NCBI RefSeq assembly: GCF_004349135.1
Contig: NZ_SMFN01000011.1
Span: 1 to 64,000, forward strand
Direction of reading: 5' to 3'
Origin: Flavobacterium sandaracinum
GTDB lineage: Bacteria; Bacteroidota; Bacteroidia; Flavobacteriales; Flavobacteriaceae
Length of the DNA stretch: 64,000 nucleotides
Shown: one piece after another, positions 17,258 to 26,350 of the stretch
How positions within the stretch are numbered: the stretch's first letter is position 1
Layout: the number at the start of each line of letters is the position of its first letter
Notes under the pieces: generated by a model
The model's input: the letters and a program-made list of their open reading frames with translations, nothing else
Database searches by the model: none
Told to the model about the DNA's origin: nothing
Made by a program: the position numbers and the translations under genes

Positions 17258-19651
17258 TTATTTTTTATGGGGAATAAAAACCAATTTTGTTGAAGTTCTA
17301 ACAATCTCCTCTTTATTGAGCATCATTCGTCTGAATTTACCAGCATTATACAACTCTGCCTGATCGCTATAATGCGCACTTAATGGATTCCCAGATTGTC
17401 CCGTCGGCAGTATACTCCAGCTGTTTTCTATATCTGAAAAATCAATAATTCTTCGGGTTGACGGACCTCCTTTTACGATATAATTCCCATCATCAGTAAA
17501 ATCAAAAAAGAGATTATTAATTACTTCCGTTGAACCTGAAACTTCAAAAGGACCCACGTTGAAAATGCTTCTTAAAGCCGCAACTTTCCCTAACGGATGC
17601 TGATGCTCTAAAGTATGTACTTTATTCCAGGTCCAATCAGAAACGGTATTTCCCAGTTGGTTTTCTAAAGCTACAACGGATTCTTTAAATGATTTGGAGA
17701 CAATCTGACTTCTTGTTTCTTTCTTGTTTTTAGTATTAACATTATCCCACCAAAGTGATTTTTCATTCGTAATTTGTCTCGCTATAATTTGCTTCATGAT
17801 GTGTGTTCCTAAAAACATCTTGAAATTTTCAGCGCCAAGTTCATCTTCAAAAGTGTTTTTTAAGTAATTAAAAATCCATTTATTATAGATTGTAGGAGCC
17901 ACATCACTCAGATTATTAGTTCCTTTCCAATCTTTTAAAACAGCCAGAGCTTGTTTTTCATTTTCAGAAAGGGATTCCTGATTTACATTTGAGATTAAAT
18001 CCCTCACAACTTTTGGAGCTACAGAAGAAGTATTATCAAAAATCATTTTTCCAACCGAAACCATATCCCAATCTGATTTTGGATTCAATAATTGCGTAAT
18101 TCGTTTGGCTCGATCTTCAGGAAGATAATAACCAGGATACAAAAACCCGTCAATTGGTTCGGGTTGATTATTTGCGGAATAGACATAATTCCATCTAGGA
18201 TTCACCGCCGAAGGATTTTTGGAGAAATCCAGATATTGCTCTATATCATCCTTTCCACTAGCACCATCCAGAATAAAATTTGGATTTACACCTTCCTTAT
18301 GCTTATACAATTTCCCGGTTGCCCACCAAGCCACATTTCCTTTGGCATCACCATACATTACATTCAATCCTGGCGCGGCGATTAGTGAAACACCTTTCTG
18401 AAAATCTGATTTATTTTTAGCGTGTGAAAGCGCATACACCGCATCGAGAATTTGAATGGGTTGTTGTGTATAAATCCAGGACATTGCCACAGGTTTGTCT
18501 TGCTGTAAACCATCAATTAAATCGTTCATAACAGGACCGTGGCGCGTCACTTTTACATTCAAAACTACATCAGTTGAATCTTTTACTTTGATTGTTTTTT
18601 TTCGGATTTCGTAGGCACTAAAACCAGTTGGTGTCTTATATTCATTGGCATTGGCTGGATTATTTTGTTCTTGGTACAAATCAATATCATCATTTTCAAA
18701 CATAGTTAACCCATACGCATATTCTCTGTTGTGTCCCAAAAGCGGATATGGTGTTCCTGCTAAATAACAGCCATACAATTCGAAATCCGGCGTAACGATG
18801 TGCGCTTCATACCAAGTGCCCGGTTGCGAAAATCCAATGTGTGGATCATTAGCAAAAATGACTTTTCCGTTTTTCGTTTTCTTTGGAGCAATAACCCAAC
18901 TGTTACTTCCTATAAATGGCGAAATTGGAGACTGATCCAACAGCAACGCAATTGATTTTGAAATAGAAGCGTATTCTTGAGGCCTGTCTTTGGCATTTTT
19001 AATTTTGGTAGTATTAAAGGAACCATCAATACCAAAATCTTTCAGATAATCCATCCCGTATTTATTTCGAATATCAGTTAACAACGGATCTGATTTTTGA
19101 GCCATCGCAAAACTAAAAGACATGTATCCAAAAATATTATAGACATCCTTTATGGTAAACTTTTCTTTTTTAACGCCCACCAGACTAAATTCAATTGGTG
19201 TCGTTCCTTCCTCCATGTATTGATTGATGCCCTCCAAATAAGCCATTGTCAATTGATAACTGGGACTGTTTTTATCCAAATCCGCAATCGCTTTGGCGGA
19301 AGCCTCTTCGATTCCTAAGCCAGCGAAGAATTTGTCATTTTTAAGAGCAACCGAACCAAATATTTCTGATAATCGTCCCGAGGCAATGCGGCGCATCAAT
19401 TCCATTTGCCACAATCTATCTTGCGCATGTACATAACCCAAGGCCACCATGGCATCTTTTGAAGAAGTTGCATAAATATGAGGAACACCAAATTCATCAA
19501 AATAAACAGTAGTTTCTTTTTGAATATTTTTCAAGCGCAACTTGCCTTCGTATTTTGGTTTTAAATAATAACCATAAACTAGTATCGCGATAGCTAAAAC
19601 TATTACTACCGAAAGTAAAACGAGTAGGACTTTTCTAAGTATTTTCATCAT
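17258..19651 (-). CDS. Penicillin-acylase-family N-terminal nucleophile hydrolase
   Basis: 797 residues. An N-terminal membrane helix or signal (about 6-28) is followed by the alpha part (HAQDRLWQMELMRRIASGRLSE), the cleavage site and nucleophile in GSNSW (Ser249 by count), then the beta subunit with DPHIGF, SANNQPEP and the C-terminal GNPLSAHYSDQAELY. The precursor would self-cleave to alpha and beta chains in the periplasm. The family includes penicillin and acyl-homoserine-lactone acylases, so the amide substrate cannot be assigned. It is divergent from the flavin reductase; TATATTTG (19675-19668) is a -7 candidate. Confidence 0.88.
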   Translation of the reverse strand: MMKILRKVLLVLLSVVIVLAIAILVYGYYLKPKYEGKLRLKNIQKETTVYFDEFGVPHIYATSSKDAMVALGYVHAQDRLWQMELMRRIASGRLSEIFGSVALKNDKFFAGLGIEEASAKAIADLDKNSPSYQLTMAYLEGINQYMEEGTTPIEFSLVGVKKEKFTIKDVYNIFGYMSFSFAMAQKSDPLLTDIRNKYGMDYLKDFGIDGSFNTTKIKNAKDRPQEYASISKSIALLLDQSPISPFIGSNSWVIAPKKTKNGKVIFANDPHIGFSQPGTWYEAHIVTPDFELYGCYLAGTPYPLLGHNREYAYGLTMFENDDIDLYQEQNNPANANEYKTPTGFSAYEIRKKTIKVKDSTDVVLNVKVTRHGPVMNDLIDGLQQDKPVAMSWIYTQQPIQILDAVYALSHAKNKSDFQKGVSLIAAPGLNVMYGDAKGNVAWWATGKLYKHKEGVNPNFILDGASGKDDIEQYLDFSKNPSAVNPRWNYVYSANNQPEPIDGFLYPGYYLPEDRAKRITQLLNPKSDWDMVSVGKMIFDNTSSVAPKVVRDLISNVNQESLSENEKQALAVLKDWKGTNNLSDVAPTIYNKWIFNYLKNTFEDELGAENFKMFLGTHIMKQIIARQITNEKSLWWDNVNTKNKKETRSQIVSKSFKESVVALENQLGNTVSDWTWNKVHTLEHQHPLGKVAALRSIFNVGPFEVSGSTEVINNLFFDFTDDGNYIVKGGPSTRRIIDFSDIENSWSILPTGQSGNPLSAHYSDQAELYNAGKFRRMMLNKEEIVRTSTKLVFIPHKK

Positions 19652-19747
19652 TAAATAAATTGAAAAACAAATATATAGGATTTGGAAGTTATTTAAAACT
19701 ATTTATTTCATTGTATCCTTTCCAAACGAACAGCAATAAATTATTAC

Positions 19748-19798
19748 ACTATTTTGTTTAATTTATTTGATAATCAATTAAACAAAATAGTATATTTG
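19748..19798 (+). promoter_or_regulatory. Promoter with 16-bp inverted-repeat operator, flavin reductase-photolyase
   Basis: TTTG (19766-19769), 21 nt, then TATATTTG (19791-19798), a perfect -7 box. A perfect inverted repeat, ACTATTTTGTTTAATT at 19748-19763 and its complement at 19776-19791, with a 12-nt spacer, encloses the -33 box and reaches the -7 box. A bound regulator would block RNA polymerase. The size suits a dimeric or tetrameric repressor. Confidence 0.75.
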
Positions 19799-19816
19799 TT
19801 TTAAATAAAAGTAACT

Positions 19817-20458
19817 ATGAAAAACATTTCAAGAGATGCCATTTCTCAAATGGAGAAAGTCGAAAGATTGAATTTAATTAATTCATGCACTGGATATAAA
19901 TCAGCTAACCTCTTAGCTACAAAATCTCTTGAAGGGAAATCCAATGTAGCTATTTTCAGCAGTGTCACTCATTTAGGAAGCAATCCTGCGCTAATAGGAT
20001 TTATAATGAGACCTACCACTGTACCCAGAGACACATACAAGAACATTCGTGAAACAGGTTATTTTACAATAAACCATATTACTGTAGCTATGATTGCAGA
20101 TGCGCATCATACGTCAGCAAATTATGAACTGGGTATTTCTGAATTTGATAAAACAAATTTAGAGGAAGAATATAAAAATAATATTGACACTCCATTTGTA
20201 AAAGGAAGTCCCGTACAGTTGTATTGCAAGTACGTGAATGAATATTACATTAAAGAGAATGATACGATTCATATTATTGCTTCTATCGAAAATTTATTTT
20301 TTGAAGAAGAATTAGAGCATAAAGATGGCTGGTTGCAAATTGATCGAGGAAATGTCGTGGCAATAAATGGACTTGATGGGTATTGTTTACCCACATTAGT
20401 AGATCGTTTTCAATATGCTAGAAAAGAAATCCCAAGTACTTCCTTTCCCAAAAAATAA
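19817..20458 (+). CDS. Flavin reductase family protein (DIM6/NTAB)
   Basis: 213 residues. The flavin reductase fold is recognised from SNVAIFSSVTHLGSNPALIGFIMRP and the following TYKNIRETGYFTINH, the FMN-binding region. It probably reduces FMN or FAD with NAD(P)H, or is a split-barrel flavoprotein of related function. It is 3 nt upstream of the photolyase gene, which uses reduced FAD, so the two are coexpressed. It is preceded by the promoter and operator described at 19748-19798. Confidence 0.88.
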   Translation: MKNISRDAISQMEKVERLNLINSCTGYKSANLLATKSLEGKSNVAIFSSVTHLGSNPALIGFIMRPTTVPRDTYKNIRETGYFTINHITVAMIADAHHTSANYELGISEFDKTNLEEEYKNNIDTPFVKGSPVQLYCKYVNEYYIKENDTIHIIASIENLFFEEELEHKDGWLQIDRGNVVAINGLDGYCLPTLVDRFQYARKEIPSTSFPKK

Positions 20459-20461
20459 AAA

Positions 20462-21994
20462 ATGAAAAAACTGCGGTTAATCCTTGGTGATCAGATAGAT
20501 TCACAGCATTCCTGGTTTCAGGAATACGATGAAAACACGATTTATGTTATGGCCGAAATGCGGCAAGAAACAGATTATGTAAAACATCATATTCAAAAAG
20601 TGGTCGCGTTCTTTCTTTCGATGAGGAACTTTTACACAACTATAAAAGACCTTGGACATCAAGCAGTCTATTTTCAAATTACCGATGGTACCAATCCACA
20701 GGATTTAGAAAAAATCATTGCACTTTGCATCGAAAAATATAAAATCGAAAAATTCGAATACCAATTCCCTGACGAATACCGGCTGGATGAACAACTAAAA
20801 AAGATTTGTTCCAAATTAAAAATTGACTCAGAAGCTTTTGATTCGGAACATTTTTACACCACGCGTCACGAACTTTCTGAATTTTTTGAAGGAAAGAAGC
20901 TGTTGCTGATGGAAAATTTTTATCGGAACATGCGAAAAAAGCATCATGTTTTGATGGATGGAAGCTCTCCATTAGGCAACCAATGGAATTTTGATGCTGA
21001 TAATCGAAAAAAATACAAAGGCGAAGTTCCGGTTCCGTCAGAAAAAAATTTCCATACCCATGTTTCCGAAGTTGTTGCACAAATCAAAGAATCAGGAATT
21101 ACAACTTTTGGAAACATCGATCCAAATAATTTCAGTTGGCCTACTTCACGTGAGCAATCGCTGGAGGTTTTAGATTATTTCTGTAAAAATCTGTTAAAGC
21201 ATTTTGGTGATTATGAAGATGCGATGCATACCGATGAAAAATTCCTTTTTCATTCTCGTTTGTCTTTTGCTATGAATAGTAAAATGCTATCCCCGAAAGA
21301 AGTGATCAAGACCGTTGTTTCGTTTTATCATGCCAATGAAACGAATATAACCATCTCACAAGTCGAAGGATTCGTAAGACAAATTTTAGGATGGCGCGAA
21401 TACATCCGAGGTATCTATTGGAAAGAAATGCCCAATTATGCACAAATGAATGTTTTGGAAAACACGAACAAGTTACCCGATTTTTTCTGGACGGGAAATA
21501 CCAAGATGAATTGCATGAGTCACGCCATCAATCAAAGTTTAGATGAAGCTTACGCGCATCATATTCAGCGGCTAATGATAATTGGCAATTTTGCGTTACT
21601 AACACAGATTCATCCTGACGAAGTAGATGCTTGGTATCTGGGCGTATATATAGATGCAATTGAATGGGTTGAAATGCCCAACACTCGTGGAATGTCACAA
21701 TATGCAGATGGCGGAATAATTGCTACTAAACCGTATGTTTCCTCTGGAAGTTATATCAATAAAATGAGTAATAATTGTGCCAAATGCCATTATAAAGTGA
21801 AAGAAAAATTTGGTGATAACGCCTGTCCTTTTAATACTTTATACTGGAATTTCCTTGATGAGAAAAAAGAATACTTCAAAGGAAACCAACGCATGGGAAT
21901 GATGCTGAATTTATTAAACAAAATAAATCCAGAAGAATTATATAAAATCAAAGTAAAAGCGAATGAAATCATCGCCAATATGGATGCGTATTGA
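20462..21994 (+). CDS. Fe-S bacterial cryptochrome/photolyase (PhrB-like)
   Basis: 510 residues, family PF04244 (deoxyribodipyrimidine photolyase-related). The N-terminal RLILGDQIDSQHSWF and the C-terminal catalytic part (GFVRQILGWREYIRGIYW) match. The four Cys that bind the 4Fe-4S cluster are at 351, 439, 442 and 455, one off the Agrobacterium PhrB positions 350, 438, 441 and 454. Members repair (6-4) photoproducts with blue light using FAD and a ribolumazine antenna, or act as photoreceptors. It is cotranscribed with a flavin reductase. Confidence 0.92.
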   Translation: MKKLRLILGDQIDSQHSWFQEYDENTIYVMAEMRQETDYVKHHIQKVVAFFLSMRNFYTTIKDLGHQAVYFQITDGTNPQDLEKIIALCIEKYKIEKFEYQFPDEYRLDEQLKKICSKLKIDSEAFDSEHFYTTRHELSEFFEGKKLLLMENFYRNMRKKHHVLMDGSSPLGNQWNFDADNRKKYKGEVPVPSEKNFHTHVSEVVAQIKESGITTFGNIDPNNFSWPTSREQSLEVLDYFCKNLLKHFGDYEDAMHTDEKFLFHSRLSFAMNSKMLSPKEVIKTVVSFYHANETNITISQVEGFVRQILGWREYIRGIYWKEMPNYAQMNVLENTNKLPDFFWTGNTKMNCMSHAINQSLDEAYAHHIQRLMIIGNFALLTQIHPDEVDAWYLGVYIDAIEWVEMPNTRGMSQYADGGIIATKPYVSSGSYINKMSNNCAKCHYKVKEKFGDNACPFNTLYWNFLDEKKEYFKGNQRMGMMLNLLNKINPEELYKIKVKANEIIANMDAY

Positions 21995-22014
21995 ATCAAA
22001 ATTTCTATCACAAA

Positions 22015-22056
22015 AAAAGAGTGTTTAAATTCTATTAGGAACTTAAACACTCTTTT
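22015..22056. terminator. Rho-independent terminator (bidirectional)
   Basis: Perfect 14-bp stem (AAAAGAGTGTTTAA 22015-22028 with 22043-22056) and a 14-nt loop between the convergent photolyase and glycine-zipper genes. Confidence 0.9.
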
Positions 22057-22073
22057 ATATTTTACTAATAAAT

Positions 22074-22505
22074 TTAATTATTTTTGCTACCATCTATAAT
22101 TGCTCCCGTTCCAGCACCTACTCCAGCACCCGCAACACCACCAATAATAGCTCCTTGCACTTTTTTCTTACTGATAATTGCTCCAGTTGCAGCACCAACT
22201 CCTGCTCCAATAACAGCTCCTTTAGCCGTACTACTCCATCCTTTTCTTTGCGTGGTAGTATTTGTTGTGGTGGTCGTCGTCGATGGTGATTGCTTATTCA
22301 CAACAACAACTTCTCTTTGAGTTTCAATTCTAGCAGCTTCAATTTTGACCATTTCTTGCTTCATCGAGTCAATAACTCTTTGCTTCTCCATTTCAACTTT
22401 CATGGAATCAACCGTTGCTACTTTAGCCTTTTCAATCTCCATTTTCCCTTGATTTTGGCAAGAAACTAAGACTAAAGAAACTAGTATAAAATATAATGCT
22501 TTCAT
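22074..22505 (-). CDS. Glycine-zipper lipoprotein (YMGG-like)
   Basis: 143 residues. The signal ends LVLVSCQNQ, a lipobox. A charged, probably coiled region (about 25-75) is followed by a Thr run and a Gly-zipper domain with two GAxxGAxxG repeats (AVIGAGVGAATGAII and AIIGGVAGAGVGAGTGAII). Such domains insert into membranes as helical hairpins. An envelope structural role is likely and no enzymatic role is implied. It is monocistronic, sharing the terminator with the photolyase. Confidence 0.82.
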   Translation of the reverse strand: MKALYFILVSLVLVSCQNQGKMEIEKAKVATVDSMKVEMEKQRVIDSMKQEMVKIEAARIETQREVVVVNKQSPSTTTTTTNTTTQRKGWSSTAKGAVIGAGVGAATGAIISKKKVQGAIIGGVAGAGVGAGTGAIIDGSKNN

Positions 22506-22594
22506 AATTTAAATTTTTTCAATTTTTAATAACTCAAAGGAACACTTAAACTTGTAAAATGTACTTACGCAATTCAAGTTATTATTTATATAAT

Positions 22595-23881
22595 TTAAAG
22601 ATTCGCTTTGTTTAGAATTCCTGCTTTCAGAATCTGACCAAACTCATACATATCTTCAAAAGAAGTATATAAAGGTACTGGTGCTAAACGAATAACATTA
22701 GGTTCTCGCCAATCAGTGATTACGCCACTTTTCATCAAATAATCAAACAAACTACGTCCTTCTCCGTGCAACAACACTGATAATTGTGACGCTCTTTCCA
22801 ATGGATTTGATGGTGTAATAATTTCGAAACTACTATCTACTTCTTTGTCAATCTCTTGTAAAATAAATTCTAAATAAGAAGTGATAGTATCTCTTTTTTG
22901 AAGTATTACATCCATTCCAATTTCGTCAAACAGTTCTACTGATGCTAAATAAGGCGCCAAAGAAAGTATTGGTAAGTTACTTATTTGCCAACCATCAGCA
23001 CCATGAACGGGGTCAAAAGTCTGTTCCATCTTGAAGCGACGTTCTTTATTATGTCCCCACCAACCTGCGAACCTTGGCAACTCTGAATTGTTATGGTGTT
23101 TTTCATTAATAAAACATCCTGAAGCATTTCCGGGACCTGAATTCATATATTTATAACTGCACCATGCTGCAAAATCTACGTTCCAATCGTGTAATTCCAG
23201 TTTCACATTTCCAGCAGCATGTGCTAAATCCCAACCTACATAAGCTCCCGCTCTATGACCTGCGGCGGTTATGGTTTTCATATCAAAAACTTGTCCAGTG
23301 TAATAATTGACTCCACCAATCAAAACCAAAGCCAACTCGTCACCAACTTCTTCAATTTTTGCCAAAACATCTTCCAAACGAATGTTGTGTTCGCCTTCGC
23401 GACGCTTGATTTCTATAAGCGCATCTTCTGGATTATAGCCATGAAAATGAACCTGACTTTGAAACATATATTGATCCGAAGGAAATGCTTTTTCTTCACA
23501 AATAATTTTATATCTGGTTTTTGTAGGTCGGTAAAAAGTAACCATCAACAAATGAAGATTCACGGTCAAGGTGTTCATTACCGTAACTTCGCTTGGCAGC
23601 GCCCCAACAATTTTACTCAACGGATTGGCAAATCGTTCGTGGTAGTCCCACCATGGTTTTTCACTGTAAAAATGACCTTCAACAGCGAGATTTGCCCAAT
23701 CATTCATCACTTCATCTACATACGCTTTCGTACGTTTAGGCTGCAACCCCAATGAATTTCCCGTGAAATAAATCACTTTTTTTCCATTTACCTGCGGAAA
23801 AATGAATTCGTCTTGGTATTTATGTAATTGATCTTGTGAATCTAATTTTTTTGCAAATTCAAGGGTATTTTCGAAAGTCAT
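22595..23881 (-). CDS. kynU: Kynureninase
   Basis: 428 residues, a PLP fold type I enzyme. It shows YFTGNSLGLQPK at the N-terminus, the PLP Asp region VGWDLAHAAGNV, and the PLP Lys in AAWCSYKYMNSGPG. It cleaves kynurenine or 3-hydroxykynurenine to anthranilate or 3-hydroxyanthranilate and alanine. Its partner kmo lies at 15857-17194. No 3-hydroxyanthranilate dioxygenase is in the window. It is monocistronic. Confidence 0.93.
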   Translation of the reverse strand: MTFENTLEFAKKLDSQDQLHKYQDEFIFPQVNGKKVIYFTGNSLGLQPKRTKAYVDEVMNDWANLAVEGHFYSEKPWWDYHERFANPLSKIVGALPSEVTVMNTLTVNLHLLMVTFYRPTKTRYKIICEEKAFPSDQYMFQSQVHFHGYNPEDALIEIKRREGEHNIRLEDVLAKIEEVGDELALVLIGGVNYYTGQVFDMKTITAAGHRAGAYVGWDLAHAAGNVKLELHDWNVDFAAWCSYKYMNSGPGNASGCFINEKHHNNSELPRFAGWWGHNKERRFKMEQTFDPVHGADGWQISNLPILSLAPYLASVELFDEIGMDVILQKRDTITSYLEFILQEIDKEVDSSFEIITPSNPLERASQLSVLLHGEGRSLFDYLMKSGVITDWREPNVIRLAPVPLYTSFEDMYEFGQILKAGILNKANL

Positions 23882-24207
23882 GATATGTGTTTTGTTTTGT
23901 AAAAGTACTAAAAAAAGAAAATAGAGGAAAGCAGATAGAGGAAAGAATAAAAAAATACATGACTATACGTTACTTATAACAAGGTATATTTTATGAATAA
24001 ACTTAGTTATTTTGTCCTTTTGACAAACGAAAAATCTCATTAGCTGCTGTCAAAATATGATTCTTCCTCGTCCCAATGAGAAAATTAAATACAAGTGGAT
24101 TTAGTAGCTTGCAGTTATAAAAAAATAAATTTATGAAAGAGAACTCCTGAATTTTAAAATTCAATTTGCTAATTGATTACATTTGATTGTATTTAAAATT
24201 CTTAGCT
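23882..24207. other. Intergenic region, kynU to SIMPL gene
   Basis: 326 bp between divergent genes. TACATTTG (24178-24185) matches the -7 consensus on the plus strand, and TTTG at 24165-24168 is too close to be its -33 box. No gene, hairpin or repeat that I can support. Confidence 0.4.
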
Positions 24208-24942
24208 ATGCTTAAAAACAGTTTGAACGTAATTATTATTGCCATCGCTGTGGTCATTTCCTCGTATTTATTTTCGAATGCTTTTCAGAATCGAAATAAA
24301 AGCAACGATACTATAAGTGTGACGGGTTCCGGAAAAAAGGATTTCGTATCGGATTTGATTGTTTGGAGTGGCTCTTTTTCTAAAAAAAGCATGACGCTGA
24401 AGGAGGCTTATGCCGCATTAGATACAGACAGAGAGAAAATAAAAAGCTATTTATCAGGCAAAGGAATTGCGCCGAACGAAATGGTTTTCTCAGCGGTAAA
24501 TTTCAATAAGGATTTTGAAACTACCTTCAATGAAAATGGAACGACAAGACAGCAAATTTTTACTGGATTTACATTGACGCAAAGCGTAAGCATTCAATCT
24601 AAGGAAGTGAATAAAATTGAGGAATTATCCCGACAATCCAGTGAGTTGATTAATTCCGGAGTAGAATTCTATTCGTCTCCACCGGAATATTATTACACAA
24701 AGCTGGCTGAATTAAAAATAAAAATGATTGCCGAAGCCACAAAAGACGCGAGCATCAGAGCGAAAAGCATTGCTGAAAATGCGGATGCGAGTTTAGGAAG
24801 TCTAAAAAAATCAGACATGGGCGTTTTTCAAATAACCGGTCAAAACTCATCGGAAGATTTTTCTTATGGAGGATCTTTTAACACGCAATCCAAAAACAAA
24901 ACGGCTAATATTACGGTGCGATTGGTGTATCAAGTGGATTAA
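24208..24942 (+). CDS. SIMPL-domain (DUF541) envelope protein
   Basis: About 244 residues from the ATG at 24208 (MLKNSLNV). An N-terminal membrane anchor or signal (about 5-25) precedes a SIMPL domain, recognised by DTISVTGSGKKDFVSDLIVWSG near the start, LDTDREKIKSYLSGKGI, and the Ala-rich helix KDASIRAKSIAENADASLG, ending in NITVRLVYQVD. The family includes bacterial BP26/YggE-like proteins, and its function is poorly defined. It is monocistronic and followed by a repeat element. Confidence 0.85.
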   Translation: MLKNSLNVIIIAIAVVISSYLFSNAFQNRNKSNDTISVTGSGKKDFVSDLIVWSGSFSKKSMTLKEAYAALDTDREKIKSYLSGKGIAPNEMVFSAVNFNKDFETTFNENGTTRQQIFTGFTLTQSVSIQSKEVNKIEELSRQSSELINSGVEFYSSPPEYYYTKLAELKIKMIAEATKDASIRAKSIAENADASLGSLKKSDMGVFQITGQNSSEDFSYGGSFNTQSKNKTANITVRLVYQVD

Positions 24943-24972
24943 ACTCAGGGGTGTTTTGCAAAACAGTTTTGT

Positions 24973-25058
24973 GTGAGGGATGGAAGCGGCATCCTTTATT
25001 TTCTTTCTTTAAGAAAATAAAGATACAGCGTACAGCCCGACCCGCTTTTTCAGCGGGG
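24973..25058 (+). repeat. Dispersed palindromic element, variable-stem family, copy B
   Basis: Ends GTGAGGGATGGAAGCGGCAT and ACAGCCCGACCC resemble copy A. The central stem is perfect: TTTATTTTCTT with its complement (24994-25004 and 25010-25020 approximately), 5-nt loop. A second small hairpin (CCCGC with GCGGG) closes the right end. Confidence 0.7.
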
Positions 25059-25097
25059 ACACCCAAATTTAACTTCAGTTAGAATAAAACAAAAAAA

Positions 25098-25121
25098 AAT
25101 CTCGCCATTACTGACGAGATT
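25098..25121 (-). terminator. queA terminator
   Basis: AATCTCG pairs with CGAGATT (25098-25104 and 25115-25121), followed on the minus strand by nine T, 30 nt after the queA stop codon. Confidence 0.85.
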
Positions 25122-25151
25122 CTATTATTTAAAATCTGGAATGAATTCCGC

Positions 25152-26201
25152 TTAGATGATCAACATTGCATCACCATATGAATAGAATTTATATCCTTCT
25201 TCAATTGCTTCTGCGTATGCTTTTTTCATTAAATCATGACCACAGAATGCGGACACCATCATTAATAAGGTTGATTTTGGCGTGTGGAAATTAGTAATCA
25301 TACACGTTGGGATAGCAAAGTCATGCGGAGGAAAGACAAATTTATTTGTCCATCCATCAAAAGGATTCAAAGTGTTTTGAGAGGAAACAGAACTTTCAAC
25401 GGCACGCATGGAAGTTGTTCCTACAGTACAGATACGTTTCTTTTTGGCTTTAGCCCCATTGACAATATCACATGCTTCCTGAGTTATCTTTAATTCCTCA
25501 GAGTCCATTTTATGTTTTGATAAATCCTCAACTTCAACTGGATTGAAAGTTCCTAAACCTACATGAAGTGTTACTTCAGCAAATTTGATTCCTTTAATTT
25601 CTAGTTTTTTCAATAAATGTTTAGAGAAGTGCAATCCTGCAGTAGGTGCTGCAACGGAACCTTCCTCTTTAGCATAAATAGTTTGGTAACGCTCCGCATC
25701 TTCTGGAGTTACGTCTCTAGAAATGTATTTTGGGATTGGAGTTTCTCCAAGTTCTGTTAATTTATTTCTGAATTCTTCATACGAACCGTCGTAAAGAAAA
25801 CGCAAGGTTCTTCCACGAGAAGTGGTATTGTCGATAACCTCAGCCACTAATGAATCGTCGTCTCCAAAATATAATTTGTTACCAATTCTGATTTTACGTG
25901 CCGGATCAACTAAAACATCCCAAAGTCTTTGCTCAGAATTCAATTCTCTAAGTAAAAAAACTTCGATTCTAGCGCCTGTTTTTTCCTTATTTCCGTACAA
26001 ACGAGCTGGAAAAACTTTAGTATTATTCAGAATCAAAACATCACCTTCGTCAAAATAATCGATAACATCTTTGAACATTTTGTGCTCTATAGTTCCTTTC
26101 TTACGATCAATGACCATTAGACGCGCTTCGTCTCTGTTTTCAGCTGGATATTCGGCAAGAAGTTCTTTTGGCAAATCGAATTGAAAATGTGATAATTTCA
26201 T
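25152..26201 (-). CDS. queA: tRNA preQ1(34) S-adenosylmethionine ribosyltransferase-isomerase
   Basis: 349 residues, normal length. It transfers the ribosyl part of SAM to preQ1 at the wobble position of tRNA to make epoxyqueuosine. Hallmarks are [26 protein letters not shown] at the N-terminus, [25 protein letters not shown] in the core, and [15 protein letters not shown]. It is the last gene of the minus-strand run, 150 nt after aroA, and has its own promoter. Confidence 0.94.
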   Translation of the reverse strand: MKLSHFQFDLPKELLAEYPAENRDEARLMVIDRKKGTIEHKMFKDVIDYFDEGDVLILNNTKVFPARLYGNKEKTGARIEVFLLRELNSEQRLWDVLVDPARKIRIGNKLYFGDDDSLVAEVIDNTTSRGRTLRFLYDGSYEEFRNKLTELGETPIPKYISRDVTPEDAERYQTIYAKEEGSVAAPTAGLHFSKHLLKKLEIKGIKFAEVTLHVGLGTFNPVEVEDLSKHKMDSEELKITQEACDIVNGAKAKKKRICTVGTTSMRAVESSVSSQNTLNPFDGWTNKFVFPPHDFAIPTCMITNFHTPKSTLLMMVSAFCGHDLMKKAYAEAIEEGYKFYSYGDAMLII

Positions 26202-26266
26202 TTGATAAATTTATGAGTTATGGATTTTGAAGCATGAGTTTTGATCACACGCTATTAAATCGTGTG

Positions 26267-26298
26267 CAAATATACGATTGTGAGATAGGCGTTGTCAA
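26267..26298 (-). promoter_or_regulatory. queA promoter
   Basis: On the minus strand TTG (26298-26296) and the perfect -7 TATATTTG (26274-26267) are 21 nt apart. A small hairpin (CACACG with CGTGTG, 26246-26266) overlaps the expected transcript start. Confidence 0.55.
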
Positions 26299-26350
26299 GT
26301 GTTTTGCTGTTTATTTTCAAAAGCCGTTGATTCACTAGCCTTTAAACCGA

